From SZUA-254 sp031379665 (GTDB lineage: Bacteria > Bacteroidota > Ignavibacteria > UBA10030 > SZUA-254): a stretch of 9,166 bases of DNA. The stretch is taken from NCBI GenBank assembly GCA_031379665.1, contig JANNFI010000035.1, forward strand, positions 1-9,166. The letters are read 5' to 3'. The notes beneath the pieces are model-generated. The model was not told the origin of the DNA and made no database searches. It saw only the letters and a program-made list of their open reading frames with translations. Shown here one piece after another: positions 1-5,801 of the stretch (positions are counted from its first letter, which is position 1; every line of letters starts with the position of its first letter). Position numbers and translations under genes: made by a program.

Positions 1-123
1 GCGAAGGCGGGCGGGCAGAAACCTCCCGAATTCATGAGCACCCACCCATCCGACGAGACGCGCATCAACGACATCAAGGGGTTGTTGCCGGAAGCGATGA
101 AATATTACCAGGGCCCGAAATAA
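1..123 (+). CDS. C-terminal fragment of an M48-family (Oma1/LoiP-like) metalloprotease
   Basis: The left edge cuts into this gene; only the last 40 residues and a TAA stop are present. They contain the block P-E-F-M-S-T-H-P-S followed by T-R-I-N-D-I, then a short helix ending in A-M-K-Y-Y-Q. The pattern 'PxFxSTHPxxxxRI' is the usual C-terminal signature of M48 zinc metallopeptidases of the LoiP/BepA/Oma1 type, which act on misfolded membrane or periplasmic proteins. The catalytic HExxH motif would lie upstream and cannot be checked. The next gene starts 22 bp downstream on the same strand and encodes a lipoprotein, so the two may be co-transcribed. The family call rests on this one motif. Confidence 0.8.
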   Translation, partial: AKAGGQKPPEFMSTHPSDETRINDIKGLLPEAMKYYQGPK

Positions 124-145
124 CGCGGCTACACCGATCGCTTGG

Positions 146-1171
146 ATGAGCGGGATGAATATTCCTGCGGCGCTCCTCACCGTCGCGACCCTCCTGGCCG
201 GCTGCCAGGGGGGACAATCGCCGCGCACGATATCGTCCCTTGCCGGCAACGATTCGGTGGCGATCTTCGACCACCACGTCCACGTGATGAGCCCGACCCT
301 CGTCGAACGGTGGAAATCGATCGCGGTCCCCTTCTCGAAACCCGATTACGCGTACTCCGATATCGACTCCATACTGAAGTTCAACCCCGCCGACCGGATG
401 TTTCTTATTTCGATGGCCTACATCTACGCGTCGCCTGAATTCAGCGACAGCGCCGAACGTTCAAACGTGGCGCGGGAGAACGAGTTCGTGGCGGGTCTCG
501 CCCGGACGCATCCGGAGAAGTTGTACGCGTTCTGCGGCGTCAATCCGCTCCGTGATTATGCCGCTGCCGAACTGCTGAGGTGCCGCAACGACCTCGGTGT
601 GTACGGGCTGAAACTGCATTTCGCTTCATCGGCGGTGAGCCTGAAGGATCCCGTCCATCTTGCGCGGGTGAGGGAAATCCTCTCACTGGCGGCCGATGAA
701 AAAATGCCGGTCGTACTCCATTTCGACAACCAAACCGATACCTTCGATGCCGGCGACGTGGCTCTGCTGATCGACTCGGTGCTCGCGACTGGACCCGCGA
801 TGGAACTCTACCTCGCACACCTTGGCACTTCAGGCGGATACACGCACGTGACCAGGATCCTCCTCGAACGGTTCTCCGGCGCCCTCAAAAACCTGCCCGC
901 GCTCGCGAAGCATCGGATTTTCTTCGACATCTCCACTGTCGGTCTCACCGAGGGCCCGGAGCAGGTCCCGCCCCTCACACCACAGGATTTCGCCGACCTC
1001 TCCGGACAATTGACGGAACTGGGTCTCGACCGTGTCGTCTTCGGTACCGACTACCCGGCGTTCAATTCGACAGCGTACCTGAGCGTTCTCGAATCGAAGA
1101 TGACCTGGACGGGGGAGGAGTTGCTGGGGATCGCGGGAAACGGAATTCCGGCGCGGGGGAAAGCTCGTTGA
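146..1171 (+). CDS. Lipoprotein of the amidohydrolase (metal-dependent TIM-barrel hydrolase) superfamily
   Basis: A 341-residue protein. Residues 5-19 form a hydrophobic signal segment ending in the lipobox L-A-G-C, so Cys20 should be lipidated and the protein anchored to a membrane outside the cytoplasm. The mature part shows the amidohydrolase-2 pattern: D-H-H-V-H (His44 and His46 as the metal-binding HxH), G-L-K-L-H-F (Lys156, His158), V-L-H-F (His192), A-H-L-G (His225) and F-G-T-D-Y-P (Asp302). The full ligand set of a TIM-barrel metal hydrolase is therefore present; the substrate is unknown. ATG at 146 is used; a second ATG at 155 is equally possible. Neither is preceded by a clear Shine-Dalgarno, and neither gives the usual Lys/Arg near the N-terminus of the signal. 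The extreme C-terminus (Gly/Arg/Lys-rich) is less family-like. It follows the M48 gene by 22 bp and converges on a phosphatidyltransferase gene 5 bp away. Confidence 0.85.
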   Translation: MSGMNIPAALLTVATLLAGCQGGQSPRTISSLAGNDSVAIFDHHVHVMSPTLVERWKSIAVPFSKPDYAYSDIDSILKFNPADRMFLISMAYIYASPEFSDSAERSNVARENEFVAGLARTHPEKLYAFCGVNPLRDYAAAELLRCRNDLGVYGLKLHFASSAVSLKDPVHLARVREILSLAADEKMPVVLHFDNQTDTFDAGDVALLIDSVLATGPAMELYLAHLGTSGGYTHVTRILLERFSGALKNLPALAKHRIFFDISTVGLTEGPEQVPPLTPQDFADLSGQLTELGLDRVVFGTDYPAFNSTAYLSVLESKMTWTGEELLGIAGNGIPARGKAR

Positions 1172-1176
1172 ATGCG

Positions 1177-2046
1177 TTACGCGAGGTTCGGCGTGAGGTA
1201 AAATTTCCGGTAAAGAACTGAGGCCACCCAGACCCCATTCATCAGGAATAGATTCAACCAGAGATAGGTTTCGATCGCGTTGAACCAGGAGCAGACGGCT
1301 AGCAGGCTGATCTCCGTCCCGAAACCTAGGAGCCCGCTCATCCGCAGCCCTAGCCTGTCGCCGTACCAGGTCGCGAGAATTCCGTCCCGGATCTTTCCGC
1401 CGCGGCACCACGTATCGATCCTCAGCATTAACCGGTCCTGCCACGTATAGATCGCCCCGAAGATCTTCTGGAGTATGTAATCCGTCCGGTTCCCCCTCCG
1501 ATCCTCTTCCGTCACCTCCTCCACGATCCGGTTCAAGCCGTACCGTTTTTCCGTATGGAGGAACGAAACCTGGTAGAAGACGTGGTACGAAACCCGGAGC
1601 GTGATCCCGGCGAGGCCAAGGAAAGCCAGGATGGGTCCCCCGGCCCCCGGCTCGGCGGTATAGACTGACCAGCCGATGCCCGAAAATACGATGACGTCAA
1701 CAAAAAAATCCCCGATCGAATCGAGGAACCGCCCCCTCCGGGAATAGAGTTGTTTGGCCCTCGCCAGCTGGCCGTCGGCGTCGTCGACGATGTCTTTCAG
1801 GAGTATCAATGTACCGGCAATGAAGGTGGTAGCCGCCGTTCCGGCCGAGTAGAACCATCCCGCGATGCAGCCGATGACGACCGCCGCAACGGTCACGTTG
1901 TTGGGAGTGATACGAGTGGGATAGACCACCCACACGATCACGGCCGCAAGGGGCCTCAGGAGGTAAACGTTGACCAGTTCGTCAGCGAAATACGAGTTGG
2001 ACTTCAGTGACTGACGGAAAAACGTCGCCGGGCCGGGGCGTGGCAT
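1177..2046 (-). CDS. CDP-alcohol phosphatidyltransferase (copy 1, intact)
   Basis: A 289-residue integral membrane enzyme that transfers a phosphatidyl-type group from a CDP-activated donor to an alcohol, or uses a CDP-alcohol in the same chemistry. The full family motif D-x2-D-G-x2-A-R-x8-G-x3-D-x3-D is present: Asp88, Asp91, Gly92, Ala95, Arg96, Gly105, Asp109, Asp113. These four Asp residues bind the two divalent metals and act in catalysis. The membrane-entry signature T-P-N-N-V-T is at 47-52, and several hydrophobic segments follow (about 53-83, 114-150 and 235-280). The alcohol acceptor cannot be read from sequence. It starts with ATG 5 bp after the stop of a homologous copy and is the last gene of the minus-strand block, stopping (TAA) 5 bp from the convergent lipoprotein gene. 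Residues 11-15 and 31-50 align closely with the upstream copy, indicating an old tandem duplication. Confidence 0.92.
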   Translation of the reverse strand: MPRPGPATFFRQSLKSNSYFADELVNVYLLRPLAAVIVWVVYPTRITPNNVTVAAVVIGCIAGWFYSAGTAATTFIAGTLILLKDIVDDADGQLARAKQLYSRRGRFLDSIGDFFVDVIVFSGIGWSVYTAEPGAGGPILAFLGLAGITLRVSYHVFYQVSFLHTEKRYGLNRIVEEVTEEDRRGNRTDYILQKIFGAIYTWQDRLMLRIDTWCRGGKIRDGILATWYGDRLGLRMSGLLGFGTEISLLAVCSWFNAIETYLWLNLFLMNGVWVASVLYRKFYLTPNLA

Positions 2047-2051
2047 TCTCG

Positions 2052-2900
2052 TCAGGCCGGGTTGGTCGGGACTGCGACGTCGTGGCGGGCGTCGAGGCGC
2101 CGCTGAAGGTACCAGGCAGCCGCGAGCCAGAGGTTTCCGGGAACGAACACGGTCCAGAGGTAAAGGTCCACACGACCGATGAGCGCGAACGCGATCAGGG
2201 CGGTCCTATTGGTGGTCGGCCCGAGAAAACTCCAAAGCCGGATCATCGTGACGTCCTCGGGATGGATGACAGCCGGGCGACCATCTCCCCCGGACGCCGG
2301 AAGAAACCGGTTCATCAGGTTCTGCTGAAGCCGTGTGTATCCGACATAGAGCCGGGAGACCCAACCGTCCGTACCGACATTTCCGGTGTGTTTTGCCATC
2401 TCACGTTCTTGAAAACCGGCGTCGCCCCGGCTGGCTGCGATGAAGGCAGACTGCCTCTGGTCGAAGAAGATCGCGAGGAAGGCGCTGCTGACGCCGGCGA
2501 GGATCGTCTCCGGCCAGAGGTTCATCCCCAGCCTCGAAAAGCCGATCCCTACGCCGAGGAAGATGGCGACGGTCCCGATGTAGTCCGCGACCCCGTCAAC
2601 GAGCCTCCCGTTCGGAGTCCCGCTCCCCTGCACCCGGGCGAGCTGACCGTCTGCGCAGTCGAGGATGTTCGCGGCCGCATACCACGCCGCCCCGGCGGCG
2701 AGCATCGAGAGGCCGCCAAACGCGAAGCAGTACGCCGCCGCGAGCGACGCGACGAGCGAGAGCAGTGTTACCTGGTTCGGAGTGATTGGCGTCCGGTGGA
2801 CGGCGCTCACGAAGAGCCACGCGAGCGGACGATAAAAGCCGAGGTCGAAGAGTTCCTCGGCCGCGGGGTGCTACAGAGACTTTCGGTATTCGTCAAACAT
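2052..2900 (-). CDS. CDP-alcohol phosphatidyltransferase (copy 2), interrupted by an in-frame amber codon at codon 10
   Basis: The conserved reading frame begins at ATG 2900-2898, overlapping the preceding gene's stop by 8 bp. It gives M-F-D-E-Y-R-K-S-L, meets TAG at 2873-2871, then continues open to TGA at 2052. With the amber read through it is 282 residues, close to the 289 of copy 1. The catalytic motif is complete in full-length numbering: Asp81, Asp84, Gly85, Ala88, Arg89, Gly98, Asp102, Asp106; T-P-N-Q-V-T precedes it. The segment before any usable downstream start (D-L-G-F-Y-R-P-L-A-W-L-F) aligns with copy 1, so it was coding. The longest uninterrupted frame with a standard start is GTG 2810 to 2052 (252 residues), which would lose the first 30 residues. 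The gene is either a nonsense mutant, a sequence error, or read through. The family assignment is firm; the state of the gene is uncertain. Confidence 0.88.
2871..2873 (-). other. In-frame amber (TAG) inside copy 2 phosphatidyltransferase
   Basis: On the minus strand, codons 6-10 read CGA AAG TCT CTG TAG. The paralogue immediately downstream reads CGT CAG TCA CTG AAG at the matching place (R-Q-S-L-K). One A-to-T change would turn the Lys codon into TAG. Coding similarity continues on both sides of the TAG in the same frame. None of the 11 gene ends in this window uses TAG as terminator (8 TGA, 3 TAA). Confidence 0.85.
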
Positions 2901-3246
2901 CCCGCTGGTCGGAAAGGGATTCGACCAGGTCGACGATCAACCGCGCGTCCCCGACCGGGTCGTCGGAGAACGGGAGGATCTCGCGATCGGTCACGGAGGT
3001 CGAGAGTCGCTCGGCGGCCTGCCTGAGCTCGAACGGGAGACCCGAATCGGTCGACGCGAGCTTCAGGAGGGACTGCGCGTCGGCGGGGGCGGGTATCCGG
3101 TTCTCACGGAACCAGGACCTGAGCGCCGTGCCTGAAGCACGACGGGCGCAGACCCGCGCCTTGCCGTCGTTGCCGGCGGCGAGCGCGTCGGCCGCCTGAC
3201 GGAGCTCCGCCTCGATGGTGGTACGTTCAGCGGGCCAGAGGGTCAT
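2893..3246 (-). CDS. Small all-helical protein, HEPN-like, function unknown
   Basis: A 117-residue protein predicted to be mostly alpha-helical. It starts M-T-L-W-P-A-E-R, then runs through a core helix pair containing G-N-D-G-K-A-R-V-C-A-R-R-A-S-G (25-39) and ends in a helix with D-P-V-G-D-A-R-L-I-V-D-L (96-107). The Gly-Lys-Ala-Arg-x3-Arg-Arg helix resembles the core of HEPN-type proteins, but the RNase motif R-x4-6-H is absent, so no nuclease activity is claimed. The start is ATG 3246-3244, which overlaps the glycosylase stop as ATGA; A-A-G-G-A lies about 13 nt upstream. The frame is open further upstream, to 3408, but that part is low-complexity and antisense-like and lies inside the glycosylase, so I reject it. 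Its stop overlaps the next gene's ATG by 8 bp. Its place in the operon is clear; its function is not. Confidence 0.75.
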   Translation of the reverse strand: MTLWPAERTTIEAELRQAADALAAGNDGKARVCARRASGTALRSWFRENRIPAPADAQSLLKLASTDSGLPFELRQAAERLSTSVTDREILPFSDDPVGDARLIVDLVESLSDQRDV

Positions 3247-4160
3247 GTCCCGAAGATTTCCTTGTACGACTTTCCATACCACTCCTTCGTCAGGTCGAGC
3301 CAGAGGAACAACCCCTTCCACTCCCCGTAGCGGGCGTAATGTTTCTCGATCGCCGCGTCGGAACTCTTCCGGCCGTTCCGGTGGACCGCCGAGAATTGTT
3401 TCCGGCACCAGCTGTCGATGCCGAGCTCGCCGTACCGGCCGATGAGTTTCAGGATGTTCCCCGCCGCGTACGGCCCCACCCCGTTCACCGATGCGATCTC
3501 CTCCCGGACCTTCTCCGGCGGCACCGAAGAATCCCTCCAGCGTTCGATGTCGAGCCCGCCACCCGCGACGCGGCGCGAGAGCTCGACCAGGTATGGAGCC
3601 CGGTAGCCACAGCGGATCTTCCTGCGGTAAAACGACTCGGGTCGATCGGCCCTCTCCGCGGGTGTTGGAAAGGTCTTCGCTCCCTCGGGGCCGCGACCGA
3701 GTTCATCGCAAAGATTCCTCACCGTGTTTTTCGTGAGCGCCCAGCTGCAATTCGTCGTGCAGATCATCTTGACGGTATCCTCGAAGACCGATGGGGCACG
3801 CAGGAGTCTGCCCGCGCCGAGTTTCCTCACCCAGCTGAATTCCGGGTGCCGGGCCGCCTCGCGATAAAACGGCCTCAGGTCGGCGTCGACGCGCAGGACC
3901 GACCGGGCGATGCGCCCGATGTCGGCAACATTAACATGGGCGCGAGCCCCTGGGCCCGGCCCCGAACGGACACCTACAAGGAGCGAACGACCCTTCTGCG
4001 AGAATTCGGCGGTGACCGCGGATCGGCTCCCGACGGGGAGGTTTACCGAAAGAACTTCGCGGTGCTGATCGAAACTGAAGGGATGCAGGTCCGCCCACCC
4101 GTGACTGAGGACGACGGAGCGGAACCGGAAACCGGGGGGAAGACCGAGCGTGAAATTCAC
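3243..4160 (-). CDS. HhH-GPD family DNA glycosylase (AlkA/OGG-like fold)
   Basis: A 305-residue base-excision-repair enzyme. Residues 1-100 form an N-terminal domain like that of AlkA/OGG-type glycosylases. Residues 121-151 carry R-A-P-S-V-F-E-D-T-V-K and N-C-S-W-A-L-T, typical of the helical core. The helix-hairpin-helix is V-N-G-V-G-P-Y-A-A-G-N (225-235), and the catalytic Asp is Asp249 in G-I-D-S-W. Where bifunctional OGG/Nth enzymes have a Schiff-base Lys at the hairpin, Pro-Tyr is seen, which points to a monofunctional glycosylase that excises a damaged base without lyase activity. No C-terminal Fe-S cysteine cluster is present. The damaged base cannot be named from sequence. The start is GTG 4160, overlapping the rho stop as GTGA, with G-G-G-A-G-A-G upstream inside rho. 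Its own stop overlaps the next ATG by 4 bp. Confidence 0.88.
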   Translation of the reverse strand: MNFTLGLPPGFRFRSVVLSHGWADLHPFSFDQHREVLSVNLPVGSRSAVTAEFSQKGRSLLVGVRSGPGPGARAHVNVADIGRIARSVLRVDADLRPFYREAARHPEFSWVRKLGAGRLLRAPSVFEDTVKMICTTNCSWALTKNTVRNLCDELGRGPEGAKTFPTPAERADRPESFYRRKIRCGYRAPYLVELSRRVAGGGLDIERWRDSSVPPEKVREEIASVNGVGPYAAGNILKLIGRYGELGIDSWCRKQFSAVHRNGRKSSDAAIEKHYARYGEWKGLFLWLDLTKEWYGKSYKEIFGT

Positions 4161-5275
4161 ACCTCGATCGTCTCTCCCGAGATCCGGGCGAGCAGCTTCC
4201 GGTTGGTGGGGTAATCGGCCATCCCCTTGAGGAGCGTGAGGATCGCGTCCTTCGGCCGCATCTTGTTGAGGTACCGCCTGAGCGCGTGGTACTTCGGCGT
4301 GTCGCTCTTGAAGAGCAGCTCTTCACGGCGAGTGCCCGATTCGACCACGTTGATGGCGGGGAAGATCCGTTCGTTGGCGAGGTCGCGGCTCAGGATGAGC
4401 TCCATGTTGCCGGTCCCCTTGAATTCCTGGAAGATCAGTTCGTCCATCCGCGAGTTGGTGTCCACGAGCGCGGTCGCGATGATCGTCAACGAACCGCCGT
4501 TTTCGATGGCGCGCGCGGCGCCGAAGATGCGCTTCGGAATTTCCAGCGCCCTGATGTCGACGCCCCCCGACATCGTCCGGCCGCTCCCCTTCTGGACGGA
4601 GTTGAAGACGCGTCCGAGCCGCGTCAGCGAATCGAGCAGGAGCACCACGTCGCGCCCGGCTTCGACCTTCCGCCTGGCGTATTCCAGTACGAGCTTCGCG
4701 AGCCTGGCGTGGACCTCCTTGTCGTGGTCGTTCGAGCTGGCGAAGACCTCGCCCTTGATGGTGCGCTTCATGTCGGTGACCTCCTCGGGACGCTCGTCCA
4801 CCAGAAGGATCAGCAGGTCGATTTCCGGGTGGTTCGCGCCGATCGCGTGGGCGAAGCTCTGCATCAGCATCGTCTTGCCCGACTTGGGCGGCGATACGAT
4901 CAGGGCGCGCTGGCCTTTCCCGACGGGGGCGACGAGGTCCACGATGCGCATCGAGACGTCGGCCTCGGGGCCGGCGAGCCGTATCCGTTCGACGGGGTCG
5001 ATGGCGGTGAGCTTGGTGTATTCCACCTTCGCGGACCACTCCGCCGGCGGGAGCCCGTTCACTGAAATGACGCTCGTGATCTTCGGGGCGCCTTGGCCGT
5101 TCCCGTCGATGGCGGCTTCGACGAACGATCCCTCGCGAAGTTTCCAGCGTGAGATGAGGTCGGGTCCCACGAATGGATCGCCGGGATGGCGGTCGATCAT
5201 GAGGGACAGTTTGCGCAGCCGGCCGCCCCTGTGGCCTTCGAGTTCGAGTATTCCCTGGAATGTCTGTTGGTTCAT
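4157..5275 (-). CDS. rho: Short Rho-type transcription termination factor (hexameric RNA-dependent ATPase)
   Basis: A 372-residue protein, against 419 in E. coli. Positions below count a possible TTG one codon upstream as 1. Walker A is P-P-K-S-G-K-T (130-136); the catalytic region D-E-R-P-E-E-V is at 161-167; Walker B ends at Asp216; the Q-loop G-S-G-R-T-M-S-G-G is at 231-239; the R-loop E-F-K-G-T-G-N is at 285-291; the equivalents of the arginine valve and finger are Arg304 and Arg317. The motor is therefore complete and should translocate on RNA. The N-terminus is unusual: the helical bundle of about 45 residues is missing, and the RNP1-like G-F-G-F that grips primary-site RNA is replaced by G-G-R-L-R. 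The OB fold itself seems kept (D-P-F-V-G-P-D, W-K-L-R-E-G). ATG 5275 is preferred over TTG 5278; no Shine-Dalgarno precedes either. It could be the only Rho or a paralogue. Confidence 0.93.
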   Translation of the reverse strand: MNQQTFQGILELEGHRGGRLRKLSLMIDRHPGDPFVGPDLISRWKLREGSFVEAAIDGNGQGAPKITSVISVNGLPPAEWSAKVEYTKLTAIDPVERIRLAGPEADVSMRIVDLVAPVGKGQRALIVSPPKSGKTMLMQSFAHAIGANHPEIDLLILLVDERPEEVTDMKRTIKGEVFASSNDHDKEVHARLAKLVLEYARRKVEAGRDVVLLLDSLTRLGRVFNSVQKGSGRTMSGGVDIRALEIPKRIFGAARAIENGGSLTIIATALVDTNSRMDELIFQEFKGTGNMELILSRDLANERIFPAINVVESGTRREELLFKSDTPKYHALRRYLNKMRPKDAILTLLKGMADYPTNRKLLARISGETIEV

Positions 5276-5317
5276 CAAGAATGAGGTGAGAAAAGCGTTT
5301 GTCAGACCGGGGGACCC

Positions 5318-5722
5318 TCAGAATTCCGGGGGCCGGTCGATGTCCATTTCAATAGTGAGCGAAGAATTGGCGTAGATAAGGGCGCCACCCGATTCGGGAA
5401 CCTGGATTCGCCAGTCCCCCCTGCCGTTTTTAACAACCGAACCCCAGAGTTTGCGGATCTTCCACGATGTGAACTGCTCCCAGAACACCCATCCAAAATA
5501 GGCAATTTTCCGGTCAATGTAAAAGGCTGGCGCCCGTTGACCCGGCTCCACAGGGACATCCGCCACCCTGCAGGGCAGATACCCCTGAGCGGAGAGCTCC
5601 CTGATGAATTCCTCCGTGAGGTCGGCCCCCTCGTGGTCCAGGTCGTGAACCGACCGTTTCACGATGGTTCCGCGGACAATGTCGGCCAGGGCCTCCCGTA
5701 CGCGCCTGTCGGACCGGGTCAT
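5318..5722 (-). CDS. Unrecognised 134-residue protein, first gene of the minus-strand block
   Basis: I do not recognise this protein. It begins M-T-R-S-D-R-R-V-R-E-A-L with a basic, helical N-terminal half. It then has a strikingly aromatic stretch, Y-F-G-W-V-F-W-E-Q-F-T-S-W-K (about residues 74-87), and a likely beta C-terminus ending in D-I-D-R-P-P-E-F. No signal peptide or membrane segment is seen. The frame is open upstream of this ATG, but that part crosses the divergent promoter and the start of the deacylase gene, so 5722 is chosen. A good sigma70-type promoter lies directly in front, only 5 nt from the ATG. The gap to rho is 42 bp, so rho and the genes after it may be expressed from this promoter. 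Confidence 0.7.
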   Translation of the reverse strand: MTRSDRRVREALADIVRGTIVKRSVHDLDHEGADLTEEFIRELSAQGYLPCRVADVPVEPGQRAPAFYIDRKIAYFGWVFWEQFTSWKIRKLWGSVVKNGRGDWRIQVPESGGALIYANSSLTIEMDIDRPPEF

Positions 5723-5727
5723 GAAAA

Positions 5728-5756
5728 AATATAGAGACCCCGACCCGCAATTGCAA
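5728..5756 (-). promoter_or_regulatory. Predicted sigma70-type promoter for the minus-strand block
   Basis: On the minus strand, TTGCAA (5756-5751) and TATATT (5733-5728) are separated by exactly 17 bp. The -10 ends 5 nt before the ATG at 5722, so transcription would start at or within a base or two of the start codon. The region is AT-rich in an otherwise GC-rich window. Confidence 0.6.
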
Positions 5757-5766
5757 GGGGTTGGAT

Positions 5767-5796
5767 TTGGGATTTTTGCATATCTCTCCGTAAATT
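5767..5796 (+). promoter_or_regulatory. Predicted promoter for the HDAC-like deacylase gene
   Basis: TTGGGA (5767-5772) and TAAATT (5791-5796) are 18 bp apart, each matching 4 of 6 consensus bases. The -10 ends 5 nt before the ATG at 5802. A Bacteroidota-style reading (TTTG at 5766-5769 and TAAATTTA at 5791) is also possible. It is weaker than the divergent promoter on the other strand. Confidence 0.4.
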
Positions 5797-5801
5797 TAAC
5801 G

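Noticed and set aside
2596..2820. Possible frameshift, rather than a stop codon, as the cause of the shortened phosphatidyltransferase
   Set aside because: Reading the frame by hand from 2900 to 2052 shows homology on both sides of the TAG in one frame, so a substitution suffices and no indel is needed.
2007..3026. A 339-codon plus-strand frame opposite the second phosphatidyltransferase
   Set aside because: The product is rich in Arg, Gly, Pro and Asp with no domain, while the minus strand has a clear catalytic motif. It is a codon-bias shadow.
3247..3408. Upstream extension of the HEPN-like protein
   Set aside because: It would overlap the glycosylase by over 160 bp and encodes Arg/Glu/Gly/Pro-rich sequence. 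The ATG at 3246 in an ATGA overlap is a much better start.
3339..4214. A 291-codon plus-strand frame opposite the DNA glycosylase
   Set aside because: The glycosylase with its HhH motif and catalytic Asp lies on the other strand. The plus frame has no recognisable features.
4227..5375. A 382-codon open frame on the plus strand, fully antisense to rho
   Set aside because: Rho's conserved motifs on the minus strand account for the region. The plus frame gives Ser/Arg-rich sequence with no family features, as expected for an antisense frame in high-GC DNA.
5664..5801. Possible 46-residue N-terminal extension of the deacylase
   Set aside because: Family homology begins right after the ATG at 5802, and the extension would be translated from promoter DNA and the opposite gene's 5' end.
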